A DNA stretch of 64,000 bases from Streptomyces sp. HUAS CB01 (GTDB taxonomy: Bacteria > Actinomycetota > Actinomycetes > Streptomycetales > Streptomycetaceae). Position numbers and translations under genes: made by a program. Each line of letters starts with the position of its first letter. Within the stretch, counting starts at the first letter, position 1. Shown here one piece after another: positions 44,766-54,591 of this stretch. The stretch is taken from positions 6,045,501 through 6,109,500 of the forward strand of contig NZ_CP129137.1 of NCBI RefSeq assembly GCF_030406905.1, written 5' to 3'. The notes under the pieces were generated by a model. It worked only from the letters and a program-made list of their open reading frames with translations, was not told the DNA's origin and searched no databases.

Positions 44766-46136
44766 TCAGCCCGCCTTCACCACCGCCGCCGTCGCCTTGC
44801 GCGCCGCCACCAGCACCGGGTCCCAGACGGGGGAGAAGGGCGGGGCGTAGCCCAGGTCCAGGGCCGTCATCCGCTCCACCGTCATACCGGCGGTGAGTGC
44901 GACGGCCGCGACGTCCACGCGCTTGCCCGCGCCCTCGCGTCCGACGATCTGGACGCCGAGGAGCCGGCCCGTACGCCGCTCGGCGAGCATCTTGACCGTC
45001 ATCGGCGCAGCGTCCGGGTAGTAGCCCGCACGGCTGGTCGACTCGACCGTGACCGTCACGAAGCGCAGGCCCACCGCCAGGGCCTCCTTCTCCAGCAGGC
45101 CCGTGCGGGCGATCTCCAGGTCGCAGACCTTGCTCACCGCGGTGCCCACCACCCCGGGGAAGGTGGCGTAGCCGCCGCCGACGCCCGCGCCGATGATCTG
45201 GCCGTGCTTGTTGGCGTGGGTCCCGAGGGGGATGTGCCGCTCGCGGCCCGAGACCAGGTCGAGGACCTCGACGCAGTCGCCGCCCGCCCAGACGTCGTCG
45301 TACCCGCGCACGCGCATCGACAGATCGGTGAGCAGCCCGCCGTGCGTCCCGAGCGGGAGACCCGCCGCGCGTGCCAGCGCCGTCTCGGGCTCGACGCCGA
45401 TGCCGAGCACCACCACGTCGGCAGGGAACTCCCCGTCCTCCGTGGCGACCGCGCGGACCCGGCCGTCCGGGCCCGTGAGGATCTTGGTGACCTCCGCGTC
45501 GTTCACCGTGGTGATCCCCAGGCCGTCCATCGCCTCGTGCACCAGGCGGCCCATGTCCGGATCCAGCGTCGCCATGGGCTGCCGGCCCCGGTTGACGACG
45601 GTGACCTCGAAGCCGCGCTTCAGCAGCGCCTCGGCCATCTCCACGCCGATGTAGCCCGCGCCCACCACCACGGCGCGACGGCCCTCCAGCCCCGCCAGCG
45701 TGTCCAGCAGCGCCTGTCCGTCGTCGAGGGTCTGCACTCCGTGCACGCCCCGCGCGTCGATCCCGGGCAGCCGCGGCCGCACGGGCCGCGCGCCGGTCGC
45801 GATGACGAGCTTGTCGTAGGCCGTCCACGACTCCGAGCCCGACTCCAGGTCCCGGGCCCGTACGCGCCGCCCCGGGACGTCGAGCTCGACGACCTCCGTG
45901 CGCGTGCGCAGGTCGATGCCGCGCTTCCGGTGCTCCTGCGGCGTGCGTGCGACGAGCGCGTCGCGGCGACCCACGTCGCCGCCGACCCAGTACGGGATGC
46001 CGCACGCCGAGTACGACGCGAAGTGGGACCGCTCGAAGGCGACGATCTCCAGCTCCCCGGGAGCCCTGAGCCTGCGCGCCTGCGACGCGGCGGACATCCC
46101 CGCCGCGTCGCCGCCGATGACCACCATGCGTTCCAT
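44766..46136 (-). CDS. FAD-dependent disulfide reductase of the CoA-disulfide reductase / NADH oxidase group
   Basis: 456 residues. FAD site VVIGGDAAGMSAASQARR at the N-terminus, then Cys45 in SACGIPYW, the single redox Cys of CoA-disulfide reductase and NADH oxidase. An NAD site VVVGAGYIGVEMAEAL lies near 155, a second FAD motif DVWAGGDCVEV near 300, and a C-terminal dimer domain (FSPVWDPVLVAARKA). It probably reduces CoA-type or low-molecular-weight disulfides or acts as an NADH oxidase. ATG 46136; an ATG nine bases later is possible. The DUF4349 gene ends 28 bp upstream on the same strand, so the two may be cotranscribed. Confidence 0.87.
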   Translation of the reverse strand: MERMVVIGGDAAGMSAASQARRLRAPGELEIVAFERSHFASYSACGIPYWVGGDVGRRDALVARTPQEHRKRGIDLRTRTEVVELDVPGRRVRARDLESGSESWTAYDKLVIATGARPVRPRLPGIDARGVHGVQTLDDGQALLDTLAGLEGRRAVVVGAGYIGVEMAEALLKRGFEVTVVNRGRQPMATLDPDMGRLVHEAMDGLGITTVNDAEVTKILTGPDGRVRAVATEDGEFPADVVVLGIGVEPETALARAAGLPLGTHGGLLTDLSMRVRGYDDVWAGGDCVEVLDLVSGRERHIPLGTHANKHGQIIGAGVGGGYATFPGVVGTAVSKVCDLEIARTGLLEKEALAVGLRFVTVTVESTSRAGYYPDAAPMTVKMLAERRTGRLLGVQIVGREGAGKRVDVAAVALTAGMTVERMTALDLGYAPPFSPVWDPVLVAARKATAAVVKAG

Positions 46137-46164
46137 ACGGAACACGCTACGGGGGGCCGACCGT

Positions 46165-47097
46165 TCAGTCCTGCCCGGGGGCGGGCGCCGGTGCCGGTGC
46201 AGGGTCGGCACCGGACCGCCGGGCCGCCGGCCGCTCCCGCAGCGGCCGGACCAGCCACCGCCACACCACGTACAGCACCGCGAGCGCGGCACCGAACGGG
46301 AACACCGCGGCCACCACCACCCCGATCCACCGCGCGGTCGTCACCAGCGCGTTCCAGCCGCCCGACAGCGCGTCCACGAAGCCCGGGTCGTCCTCCTCCC
46401 GCGGCCCTTCCCGCTTCTCGGGCTCCGACAGCCGCAGCGTGATCGTCGCCATCGTCGTCCGGTCCTTCAGCGACGCCTGGCGGGACAGCAGGGACTCCAG
46501 CTCGGCCTGACGCCTGCTCAGCTCGCCCTCCAGCGTGACCACGTCGGAGAGCTTCGTCGCCCGGTCCATCAACGCCCGCACCCGCGCCACGCTCGCCCGC
46601 TGCGTCGCGACCCTGCTCTCCACGTCGACGACCTGATCGGTGACGTCCTTGGCGTCCGCCTTGCGGGACAGCAGCTTCCCGGTGCCCGCGAGGCGGGCCA
46701 GGACCGACGCGTACTGGTCCTGCGGCACCCGCAGCACCACCGTGGACTCGACATGGGTCCTGTCGACCCGCTCCGTGGACTCGTTGGCGACGTGCCCCCC
46801 GGAGCCCTCGACGACGGCACGGACCTCCGCGAGCGTGCGGGTGGCGTCCTTCACCTGCACGGCCACCTCGGCCGTCCTGATGATGTGGGTGGCTGCCGGC
46901 AGCTGCCGGCCGGGCGAGGCCGGCGCACCGGCCTTCGGACCCGCCGCTCCGGCCGCGGCCTCCGGCGCGCCGCCCTTCGCCGCTTCGTCCACGGCGGCCC
47001 GGTCGGCGCTCGCGGACTTGCTGTCGGAGGCGCCGCAGCCGGCGAGTGCGAGTGAGGCCAGGAGAAGTACCGCCGTGAGTTTGTGCCGTGCACGCAT
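46165..47097 (-). CDS. DUF4349 lipoprotein with C-terminal membrane helix
   Basis: 310 residues. Signal with lipobox LAGC (Cys21), an Ala/Gly/Pro linker, the DUF4349 domain (about 65-230; TAEVAVQVKDATRTLAEVRAVV) including a coiled-coil segment RRQAELESLLSRQASLKD, then a membrane helix (VVVAAVFPFGAALAVLYVVW) and a Pro/Ala tail. The protein is tethered at both ends at the membrane outer face. Relatives are thought to sense or organise the cell envelope; no activity is proven. Ribosome site GGGGGGA before ATG 47097. Divergent from the hemY gene across a repeat-filled spacer. Confidence 0.85.
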   Translation of the reverse strand: MRARHKLTAVLLLASLALAGCGASDSKSASADRAAVDEAAKGGAPEAAAGAAGPKAGAPASPGRQLPAATHIIRTAEVAVQVKDATRTLAEVRAVVEGSGGHVANESTERVDRTHVESTVVLRVPQDQYASVLARLAGTGKLLSRKADAKDVTDQVVDVESRVATQRASVARVRALMDRATKLSDVVTLEGELSRRQAELESLLSRQASLKDRTTMATITLRLSEPEKREGPREEDDPGFVDALSGGWNALVTTARWIGVVVAAVFPFGAALAVLYVVWRWLVRPLRERPAARRSGADPAPAPAPAPGQD

Positions 47098-47204
47098 ATC
47101 GGTCCCCCCAAGGGATGCGGTGTATCGGTGCCGGTTCGACGTGCGACCGCGGAACGGGGTTGCTTCGTCCCGATTCCGAAGCGGTCACGGTAGGGACTCG
47201 TTAC

Positions 47205-47483
47205 GGCACGGTTCACGGCGGGCGGTTCACGGCGGGGCACGGCTCACGGCGGCCGGCTCACGGCGGGGCACGGTTCACGGCGGGCGGTCCGCGGCGGGGC
47301 ACGGCTCACGGCGGGCGGTCCGCGGCCACGGCCCCCCGGCACGCGGTACGGGCAGGGGACGCGACGGCGAGCGCCACGGGCGCACGGGGGACAGGATCGG
47401 CACGGGCAGGGCGCGGGACGGCTCGCGACGGTCGGGACGGCACGGGCAGGGCACCGGACGGGTCGGGACGGCACGGGCAGGGC
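47205..47483. repeat. Degenerate GC-rich repeats between the DUF4349 and hemY genes
   Basis: From 47205 to about 47330, units like GGCACGGTTCACGGCGGGCGG recur roughly every 14-15 bp. Then a 23-bp unit starting GGTCGGGACGGCACGGGCAG occurs at 47430 and 47461. The stretch 47098-47576 has no gene but must hold both promoters. Confidence 0.7.
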
Positions 47484-47576
47484 GCGGGACCGTCCCCCCA
47501 CCGACGCCCGTCACCGGCCCGCCAGGGCGACCGAGCCGATGCCGTCCGGCCCTGGGCGGTTTGAGAGAGTGGAGGC

Positions 47577-49022
47577 ATGCTGCCCACGTCCGAGCACCCC
47601 CACGCCCGCACCGGCCGCGTCGTCGTCATCGGCGGCGGGATCGCCGGCCTCGCGGCGGCGCACCGGCTGGCCGTGTCCGGCGTACGGGTCACCCTGCTGG
47701 AGGCCACCGACCGGCTCGGCGGCAAACTCCGGTCCGGCGAGATCGCCGGAGCCCCCGTCGACCTGGGCGCCGAGTCGATGCTCGCCCGCAGGCCCGAGGC
47801 GGTCGCCCTCGCGCGCGCCGTCGGGCTCGGCGACCGGCTGCAGGCACCCGCCACCACCACCGCCTCCGTATGGACCCGCGACGCCCTGCGGCCCATGCCC
47901 CAGGGCCATGTGATGGGCGTCCCCGGCAACCCCGGGGCCCTGTCGGGACTGCTGTCCGCCGAGGGCGTCGCCAGGATCGGCCGGGAGCGCGAACTGCCCC
48001 CCGCCGAACTGGGGGAGGACGTCGCCGTCGGCGGGTTCGTCGCCGAACGCCTCGGCCGCGAGGTCGTCGACCGGCTCGTCGAGCCCCTGCTCGGCGGCGT
48101 GTACGCGGGCGACGCCTACCGCATCTCCATGCGGGCCGCCGTCCCCGCCCTCTTCGACGCGGCCAGGGCCGCCGGCGGCAGCCTGCTGGACGGTGTCCGC
48201 GAGGTGCAGCGCCGGGCCGCCGAGCGCCAGGAGACCGGCCCCGTGTTCATGGGCATCGACGGCGGCATCGGCACCCTCCCGCCCGCCGTCGCCGACGCCG
48301 TCCGGGCCGCCGGCGGCGAGGTGCTCACGGGGACGCCCGTCCTGGGCCTGACCCGCGGCACCGACGGCTGGCGGATCCGCACCGACGAGCGGGAGCTCAC
48401 CGCGGACGGCATCGTCCTCGCCACCCCCGCCTGGTCGGCCTCCGCGCTGCTCGCCGACGCGGCACCCGCCGCCTCCGCCGAACTCGCCGGCGTCGAGTAC
48501 GCGTCCATGGCCCTCGTCACCCTCGCGTTCCGCAGTGCCGACACGGACGCGCTGCCCGCCGGCTCCGGTTTCCTCGTACCCCCGGTCGACGGCCGCACGA
48601 TCAAGGCGTCCACGTTCTCCGCCCGGAAGTGGGCCTGGGTCGCCGACGGCGCCCCCGGGCTGTTCCTGCTGCGCACGTCCGTCGGCCGCTACGGCGAGGA
48701 GGAACAGCTCGACCGGGAGGACGACGACCTCGTCGCCGTCTCCCTGAAGGACCTCGCCGAGGCCACCGGACTCTCCGCGCGTCCCGTCGCCACCGAGGTC
48801 ACCCGATGGATCGGCGGACTCCCGCAGTACCCCGTCGGGCACCTCGGCCGGGTCGCCCGCATCCGGGACGCCGTGGCCGCACTGCCCGGGCTGCGTATCT
48901 GCGGTGCGGCGTACGACGGCGTGGGCATCCCCGCCTGCATCGGCAGCGGACAGCGCGCGGCCGACGAGATCATCGCCACGGCCCCCCTGGTGCAGGGCAC
49001 TGTCCGTGACGGGCGAGAATAG
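47577..49022 (+). CDS. hemY: Coproporphyrinogen III oxidase (HemY/HemG-type, FAD)
   Basis: 481 residues. The FAD site [17 protein letters not shown] is followed by [11 protein letters not shown] (dinucleotide loop), and the C-terminal part [17 protein letters not shown] closes the FAD domain. Usually annotated protoporphyrinogen oxidase, but in actinobacteria this enzyme (also named CgoX) oxidises coproporphyrinogen III to coproporphyrin III ahead of iron insertion. That reading is supported by the decarboxylase gene starting four bases downstream. ATG 47577. Soluble form; no membrane helix. Confidence 0.94.
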   Translation: MLPTSEHPHARTGRVVVIGGGIAGLAAAHRLAVSGVRVTLLEATDRLGGKLRSGEIAGAPVDLGAESMLARRPEAVALARAVGLGDRLQAPATTTASVWTRDALRPMPQGHVMGVPGNPGALSGLLSAEGVARIGRERELPPAELGEDVAVGGFVAERLGREVVDRLVEPLLGGVYAGDAYRISMRAAVPALFDAARAAGGSLLDGVREVQRRAAERQETGPVFMGIDGGIGTLPPAVADAVRAAGGEVLTGTPVLGLTRGTDGWRIRTDERELTADGIVLATPAWSASALLADAAPAASAELAGVEYASMALVTLAFRSADTDALPAGSGFLVPPVDGRTIKASTFSARKWAWVADGAPGLFLLRTSVGRYGEEEQLDREDDDLVAVSLKDLAEATGLSARPVATEVTRWIGGLPQYPVGHLGRVARIRDAVAALPGLRICGAAYDGVGIPACIGSGQRAADEIIATAPLVQGTVRDGRE

Positions 49023-49026
49023 CCCT

Positions 49027-49746
49027 ATGAGTGCGCCCGAAAAGATCCCGAACGCCGGTAAGAAGGCGAAGGACCTCAACGAGGTCATCCGCTACACCCT
49101 GTGGTCCGTCTTCAAGCTGCGGGACGTGCTGCCGCAGGACGCGGACCGCGCCGGGTACGCAGGCGAGGTCCAGGAACTGTTCGACCAGCTCGCGGCCAAG
49201 GACGTCACCGTCCGTGGCACGTACGACCTGTCCGGTCTGCGCGCCGACGCCGACCTGATGATCTGGTGGCACGCCGAGACCGCGGACCAGCTCCAGGAGG
49301 CGTACAACCTCTTCCGCCGCACCCGCCTCGGCCGTGCGCTGGAGCCGGTCTGGTCGAACATGGCGCTGCACCGCCCCGCCGAGTTCAACAAGTCGCACAT
49401 CCCGGCCTTCCTCGCCGACGAGACGCCGCGCAACTACGTCTCGGTCTACCCGTTCGTGCGCTCGTACGACTGGTACCTGCTGCCCGACGAGGACCGCCGC
49501 CGCATGCTGGCCGACCACGGCAAGATGGCCCGCGGATACCCGGACGTGCGCGCCAACACGGTCGCCTCCTTCTCCCTCGGCGACTACGAGTGGCTGCTCG
49601 CCTTCGAGGCCGACGAGCTGTACCGGATCGTCGACCTCATGCGGCATCTCCGTGCCTCCGAGGCCCGGATGCACGTCCGCGAGGAGGTTCCCTTCTTCAC
49701 CGGGCGCCGCAAGAGCGTCGCGGACTTGGTGGCCGGTCTGGCCTGA
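49027..49746 (+). CDS. hemQ: Coprohaem decarboxylase
   Basis: 239 residues of the chlorite-dismutase fold. It converts coprohaem to haem b with peroxide. Residues Tyr141 ([12 protein letters not shown]), His124 (NKSHIPAF) and His164 (LADHGKM) line up by spacing with the catalytic Tyr135, distal His118 and proximal His158 of the C. diphtheriae enzyme. The gene (also called chdC) follows hemY by four bases and must be cotranscribed. ATG 49027 is preceded by GGGCGAG within the end of hemY. A hairpin with a short T stretch ends the pair. Confidence 0.96.
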   Translation: MSAPEKIPNAGKKAKDLNEVIRYTLWSVFKLRDVLPQDADRAGYAGEVQELFDQLAAKDVTVRGTYDLSGLRADADLMIWWHAETADQLQEAYNLFRRTRLGRALEPVWSNMALHRPAEFNKSHIPAFLADETPRNYVSVYPFVRSYDWYLLPDEDRRRMLADHGKMARGYPDVRANTVASFSLGDYEWLLAFEADELYRIVDLMRHLRASEARMHVREEVPFFTGRRKSVADLVAGLA

Positions 49747-49762
49747 CGGCCGCGAACGACCT

Positions 49763-49795
49763 GGAGGCGGGCCCCCGCACGGGCGGCCCGCCTCC
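49763..49795 (+). terminator. hemQ terminator
   Basis: GGAGGCGGGC (49763-49772) pairs with GCCCGCCTCC (49786-49795), followed by CTTTG. It also faces the end of the converging peptidase gene. Confidence 0.75.
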
Positions 49796-49810
49796 CTTTG
49801 ACCCGGAAGA

Positions 49811-51412
49811 TCAGACAGCCGGCGGCAGCACGCGCTCGACCGCCCGCTGGTCCAGCGACACCGGGTCCGGCTGCGGGTGCGGCGCGCACGAAGCGCGCCG
49901 CACCGGCGTCCTGCCGGTGAGCAGGTACTCCTCCATGTGTCTGTTGACGCAGGTGTTGTCGCCGCCCGAGATGCCGTGCGTCCCCGCACCCCGCTCCGTG
50001 ACCAGCACCGAACCCGCGAGGCGCTCCTGCAGCCTCAGCGCACCCGCGTACGGCGTGGCCGCGTCCCGCTCGGCCGCGAGGATCAGCAGCGGCGGCACGT
50101 CGCCCGGCCCCGTGCGCACGTCGACCGGCCGCTGCCGCGGCGGCTGCCAGTACGCGCACGGCAGGTTCATCCAGACGTTCGCCCAGGTCTCGAACGGCGC
50201 CCGCCGGGCAAGCGCCGTGTTGTCCCGGTCCCACACCGCCCAGTCGACCGGCCACGGCGCGTCGTTGCACTGCACGGCCGTGTAGACGGCGTTGCCGTTC
50301 TCCTCCTCCGCGGCCGCCGCGGCGCGGGGCCCGGCCTGCTTGACGAGCTGCCGCGGATCGCCCCTCAGATACGCCGACAGCGCGAGGGCGCGGCGCGGCC
50401 AGTACAAGTCGTTGTAGATGGCCCGGGTGAACGCCGACTGCAGCTGGCCCGGGCCGACCGTACCGTCCGCCGGTTCCCTCGCGAGCAGGCCGCGGGCGCG
50501 GTCGTAACTGCCCTGCACCTGCTCGGGTGTTGTACCGAGGCCGTACGTGGCGTGGTGCCGGGCGACCCAGGCGCGGAAGTCCGCCCACCTGCTCTCGAAC
50601 GCGAGCGACTGCTCCAGGTTGCTGCGGTACCAGACCTTCGCCGGGTCCGGGTCGACGGGGGAGTCGAGCACCATGCGCCGCACGCGCTCGGGGAACATCA
50701 TCGCGTACAGGGCGCCCAGGTAGGTGCCGTAGGAGGCGCCCAGGAAGGTGAGCTGCCGCTCGCCGAGCGCCGCCCGCAGCACTTCCAGATCACGGACGTT
50801 GTTGAGGGAGTGGTAGTGCCGCAGCGCGGGGCCGGCGTTGCGGGCGCAGCCGCGCGCGTACGCCCGCGCCCGCGCGATGCCCTCCCGCTTCTCCGCGGCC
50901 GAGGGATGGACGGGGGCGGCGGTGGGGCCCTTGGTGAACGCCACCGGGTGCTCGCAGGAGATCGGCGCGGACCGGCCCACACCGCGCGGCGCGTAGCCCA
51001 CCATGTCGTACGCCTCCGCGATGCGTTTCCACTCGGGCTCCTTGGCGAGCGCGGGGAAGTACATGCCGGAACCGCCGGGGCCACCGGGGTTGTACAGGAG
51101 GGCGCCCTGGCGCGCCGCCGGCCCGCCCGTCGCCTTCACCCGGCTTACCGCGAGACCGATCTGCCGGCCCCAGGGGTCGGCGTAGTCGAGAGGGACCCGG
51201 ACCGCGGCGCACTCGACGGTCGGCGGCAGTTCCTCCTCCGCGGGGCAGGCGCCGAACGTGACTCCGGCGGCCACGGCACGGGCGGCGGCCACGACGGTGC
51301 CGCGGTCCTCCGGGGTGCCGTACGGGGACGGGGAGGTGCTCGCGGCGGGGGCCGCCGCGAGGGCCGACAGGATCAGGGAGCCGGATGCTCCGTACAGGGC
51401 TGCTGCTCTCAT
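49811..51412 (-). CDS. Secreted alpha/beta-hydrolase, tripeptidyl aminopeptidase family (S33)
   Basis: 533 residues with a signal peptide (about 1-25). Oxyanion segment LLYNPGGPGGSG, nucleophile Ser in LGASYGTYLGALYA, Asp in AAERDAATPYAGA and His in GAGTHGISGG complete the triad. The C-terminal capping TAP domain is typical of the Streptomyces Tap/SlpD/SlpE enzymes that remove tripeptides from extracellular proteins. Four Cys spread through the mature part suggest disulfides. ATG 51412 with a weak GGGA. No partner gene; it is an extracellular nutrition enzyme by family. Confidence 0.9.
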   Translation of the reverse strand: MRAAALYGASGSLILSALAAAPAASTSPSPYGTPEDRGTVVAAARAVAAGVTFGACPAEEELPPTVECAAVRVPLDYADPWGRQIGLAVSRVKATGGPAARQGALLYNPGGPGGSGMYFPALAKEPEWKRIAEAYDMVGYAPRGVGRSAPISCEHPVAFTKGPTAAPVHPSAAEKREGIARARAYARGCARNAGPALRHYHSLNNVRDLEVLRAALGERQLTFLGASYGTYLGALYAMMFPERVRRMVLDSPVDPDPAKVWYRSNLEQSLAFESRWADFRAWVARHHATYGLGTTPEQVQGSYDRARGLLAREPADGTVGPGQLQSAFTRAIYNDLYWPRRALALSAYLRGDPRQLVKQAGPRAAAAAEEENGNAVYTAVQCNDAPWPVDWAVWDRDNTALARRAPFETWANVWMNLPCAYWQPPRQRPVDVRTGPGDVPPLLILAAERDAATPYAGALRLQERLAGSVLVTERGAGTHGISGGDNTCVNRHMEEYLLTGRTPVRRASCAPHPQPDPVSLDQRAVERVLPPAV

Positions 51413-51991
51413 CGCGTTCCCTTCGCACCACCGGTCGTGGCTCGAAGGTCACCAGAACACCGGACTTTGTAAAGGATCTTGTTCGGGTGTCGCGCCCAAT
51501 GACCCTTTTGCGGCACGCGTAATGTTTCACACGTCAGGCGTCACACGTCCGTTGTCCGTCGTCGGTGCCGGGTGCCGGGCGGCCGGTGCCGTGCTCAGGC
51601 GTGCCGGGCCGGCCGCCGTCGGTGGTCGAGCGCGGCGTGCAGCGCGGGGACGCCTACCGGCACGTCTCGTGGACGAGCATCACGTACGGGGACCGGTCCG
51701 CACAGCTCCAGGAGATCCGTGCCGTCGACCGGGAGCGTCAGGGCCGCTGCTCGTTCTCCGTGTCACTCGAGCGAAGTTCGCATGCACGGCGTGCGCCTTC
51801 GCGGCCGACGCAGTCCACGTTGGCGCGACGAACGTTCCCAACAGGACCGGGCTGGTCCGCTGCGACGCCGCCCAGCCACGACCGCAGGAGACCCCGCGCG
51901 TCTACCCGTGGGTGGAGCCACGATGCGGACCAGTGGACCGGTGCGTCCGGTGCCACGTGCTGTCGTGCCGCGGCCCCCGCAGGAGCGGCCG
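51413..51991. other. 580-bp gap, no gene supported
   Basis: It holds the peptidase promoter (AT-richer around 51465-51530) and two copies of TCACACGTC at 51527 and 51541. Some plus-strand frames run on into the region opposite the downstream gene but lack a family match and ribosome site. Confidence 0.5.
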
Positions 51992-53050
51992 TCAGGTCGA
52001 ACCGCCTCCACCGCAGCCGGACCCTCCGCCGCAGCTCGACCCACCGCCCGAACCGCCCCCGCAACTCGAGCCACCGCCGGACGATCCGCCGCAGCCGGAG
52101 CTGCAACCACCGGCCGAGCCGCAGGAACTGCCACCGGCCCCGCCGCAGCCTCCGCCGCCCGCACCGCCCGAGTCACCGGTCGAGGCCGCGCACCACACGG
52201 CGAGGGGGACGTACGCAGCGGTGTCGGCCGTACCGCTGTGGCCGCCACCGGCACGGGTACCGGTGCGGGAGGGCCGCCCCCGGCCGGCGGTGCGCACCAG
52301 CCGGGCCGCCGCGATCAACTGCTCCTGGAGCACGGGGTCGGGCACGGCGCGCAGTCCGCCGAACGTCACCAGATGGCCGGCGTCGGTGCGGTGGACGTGC
52401 GCGGCCCGGTAGTCCGCCGCCGCACGGTGTCCGGCCGCGGTGACCCGGCTGCGGGCCCGGGACGAGCAGACCGCCGCGACGACCACGCCCGCGAAGCACG
52501 CGGGAAGGACCTTGACGACGAACGGGAAGGGCATGTCGGCGAAGCCCTCGTGGAACGCGTACTGCATGAAGGTGGCGACGAAGGAGACCGGCAGCAGCAC
52601 CAGCGACAGCACGACCTGCCGGGTCGCCCACTTCCTCCAGCGCCGGACGTCGCCGGGTGCGACCATCAGTCCCCGCGCCGCGAGTCCGTCGCCGATCTCC
52701 TGTACGGCGGGATTGCGCATCACCGCGAGCCGGAGTTGGTCCAGGGCGCCGCTCGGCGCACGGGTCAGCTCGTCCAGGATCGCGCGTTCGACGTGGTCGC
52801 GGGCGACGGGCTGACGGACGGCGACGATGCCCGGCCCTCCGACCATCAGCCGCCCGTCCGTCACCATCGCGGTCAGCGCGGCGTCGACGGCCCTGGCCGG
52901 CCCGCCGTTGAGGAACGCGGCCTCCGTGAGGTCGTGCACCGGACCACCGGGGCCGTGCCCGCGCCGCGCCCGTGCCAACCCTTTGACCAGCACGGCCGAG
53001 GAGACGCCCACGGCGAGGTACGCGGCGACGGCGAGTACGTTCATCAGCAT
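51992..53050 (-). CDS. TIGR04222-type membrane protein with Gly/Ser/Cys-rich tail
   Basis: 352 residues. Membrane helix 1 is at residues 3-24; a soluble part of about 110 residues follows (TEAAFLNGGPARAVDAALTA, typical of TIGR04222). Two close helices lie near 145-200, and a second soluble part ends in a 61-residue tail (292-352) of almost only Gly, Ser and Cys, with Cys at 302, 310, 316, 320, 330, 340 and 346. From memory, such tails and a DUF692 neighbour are typical of this family; function is unknown. The gene starts 6 bp after the DUF692 stop, with AGGGGG as ribosome site inside that gene's end. The tail is a plausible substrate or metal-binding region for that enzyme. Confidence 0.85.
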   Translation of the reverse strand: MLMNVLAVAAYLAVGVSSAVLVKGLARARRGHGPGGPVHDLTEAAFLNGGPARAVDAALTAMVTDGRLMVGGPGIVAVRQPVARDHVERAILDELTRAPSGALDQLRLAVMRNPAVQEIGDGLAARGLMVAPGDVRRWRKWATRQVVLSLVLLPVSFVATFMQYAFHEGFADMPFPFVVKVLPACFAGVVVAAVCSSRARSRVTAAGHRAAADYRAAHVHRTDAGHLVTFGGLRAVPDPVLQEQLIAAARLVRTAGRGRPSRTGTRAGGGHSGTADTAAYVPLAVWCAASTGDSGGAGGGGCGGAGGSSCGSAGGCSSGCGGSSGGGSSCGGGSGGGSSCGGGSGCGGGGST

Positions 53051-53056
53051 CCGGGT

Positions 53057-54586
53057 TCACCCCCTGACGAGCGCGGCACGGGCCGCGCGGACGAAGCGGG
53101 TGGCGCGGCGCGGTGGGCGGGGCGCCGCCCGGTCCTGCCACCAGTGGGTGAGCCGCCGGCGTGCGACCGGGTCCTCCGGCCGCCCCGCGACGAGCAGGTG
53201 CTCGGCGAAGTCCAGCGCGTCCCGGCGGTAACCGTCCTGCATCGGGCGGGACTTGGCGTAGTCGAGGTACGCGGGCCGGTAGCCGGCGCCGAGGATCTCC
53301 GGCAGCTCGGGCGCCACCTTGGCGACCACGTCGGCCCGCTTGGCGGCCAGTGCCCGGATCTGCACCCTCAGGCGCCGGGCGTCGAAACCCTCCGGCGCGG
53401 GCGTCCCCGCGACCAGTGCGGACAGCAACGCGGCCTGGGCGAGCCCGAGCCGCTGGCGCGCGGGCAGCTCGGGGCCCTGGCCCGGTGCCGAGGGGGCTGC
53501 GGGGGACGGGGCGGCGGGCGCCGGCACGGCAGGGCGCGCCGACTCGTGTGCCGTCGCAGGCGCAGGCGCAGGCGCAGGCGCAGGCGCAGGCGCCGAGACC
53601 GTTGCCGTCGCCGAGACTGTCGCCGCCTCGGACACCGTCACCGCCTCGGACACCGTCCCGTTCCCGGGCGTCGCGGGCGCCACGTCTGCCTCGCGCACCA
53701 CGTCCGTACCCGTTCCCCGGGTGCCCCGCGCCTGAGCAGCGGGCGTTCGCCGCACGGGGGCGGCGACGGTCGCGCGGATCGTCTCCAGTTCCGCCGCCAG
53801 CTCCTCCTCGGGCGGGAAGTCGTCGTCGCGCTCCAGCAGCACGCCGGGCGGATCGGTGCGCGAGCGCAGCTCGGCGAGGATGTCGAGCACCGCCCGCGGC
53901 ACGGGGTGGGCGTGGGTGTCGTGCCAGACGCCGTCCCGCTCCAGACCGCCGGCGACATGGACGTACGCGATCGCCTCGACGGGCAGTTCGTCGAGGGCCC
54001 TGACCGGGTCCTCGCCGCGGTTGACGTGGTTGGTGTGCAGATTGGCGACGTCGATCAGCAGCCGCACCCCGGTGCGCTCGACGAGCTCCGCCAGGAACTG
54101 GCCCTCCGTCATCTCCTCGCCGGGCCAGGAGATCAGGGCGGCGATGTTCTCCAGGGCGAGCGGCACCGGCAGACTGTCCTGGGCGATGCGGACGTTCTCG
54201 CAGAGGACGTCCAGCGCGTCCCGGGTGCGCGGTACGGGAAGCAGGTGCCCGGCCTCGAGCCCGGGCGAGGCGGTGAGGGCGCCGCCGGCGCGGACGAACG
54301 CGATGTGCTCGGTGACGAGCGGCGCCCCCAGGGCCTCGACGCGTCCGGCCAGATCGGCCAGCCGGCGCGCGTCCGGCCGTTCCGCCCCGCCGAGCCCGAG
54401 TGAGACGCCGTGCGGGACGACCGTGACGCCCCGCTCCCTCAGCCGCCCGATCGAGTCGGGAAGATGGCCGGGGCAGACGTTCTCCGCGACGACCTCGACC
54501 CAGTCGAGACCGGGGAGCCGCTCCACGGCAGCGGCGATCTCCGGGCGCCAGCCGATACCGGTTCCGAGCCTGTCGAGCTGCTTCAT
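53057..54586 (-). CDS. DUF692 (MNIO-family) iron enzyme fused to a C-terminal helical domain
   Basis: 509 residues. Residues 1-275 form the TIM-barrel of multinuclear non-haem iron oxidases (MbnB, TglH, ChrH relatives), which modify Cys residues in peptides. The likely metal ligands are present: His59, His94, Glu146-Asn147, Asp179, Asn182, His184, His187, His210, Asp223, His225 and Glu252. A disordered Ala/Pro/Val linker (about 280-370) leads to a helical domain ([19 protein letters not shown] to the end) that may replace the separate partner protein (DUF2063 or similar) of other MNIO systems. ATG 54586 has GAGGAGGGGG as ribosome site, itself locked in an upstream stem. The next gene encodes the Cys-tailed membrane protein. 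Confidence 0.88.
   Translation of the reverse strand: MKQLDRLGTGIGWRPEIAAAVERLPGLDWVEVVAENVCPGHLPDSIGRLRERGVTVVPHGVSLGLGGAERPDARRLADLAGRVEALGAPLVTEHIAFVRAGGALTASPGLEAGHLLPVPRTRDALDVLCENVRIAQDSLPVPLALENIAALISWPGEEMTEGQFLAELVERTGVRLLIDVANLHTNHVNRGEDPVRALDELPVEAIAYVHVAGGLERDGVWHDTHAHPVPRAVLDILAELRSRTDPPGVLLERDDDFPPEEELAAELETIRATVAAPVRRTPAAQARGTRGTGTDVVREADVAPATPGNGTVSEAVTVSEAATVSATATVSAPAPAPAPAPAPATAHESARPAVPAPAAPSPAAPSAPGQGPELPARQRLGLAQAALLSALVAGTPAPEGFDARRLRVQIRALAAKRADVVAKVAPELPEILGAGYRPAYLDYAKSRPMQDGYRRDALDFAEHLLVAGRPEDPVARRRLTHWWQDRAAPRPPRRATRFVRAARAALVRG
53555..53590 (-). repeat. Hexanucleotide repeat in the DUF692 linker
   Basis: Six exact CGCAGG units in a row on the plus strand, coding for alternating Pro and Ala in the linker. 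Changes in copy number would keep the frame and only alter linker length. Confidence 0.9.
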
Positions 54587-54591
54587 GGGTC

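Noticed and set aside
51565..52443. Plus-strand frame opposite the Cys-tailed membrane protein
   Set aside because: Most of it is the antisense of the real gene's Gly/Ser/Cys tail; the unshared part has no ribosome site or recognisable domain.
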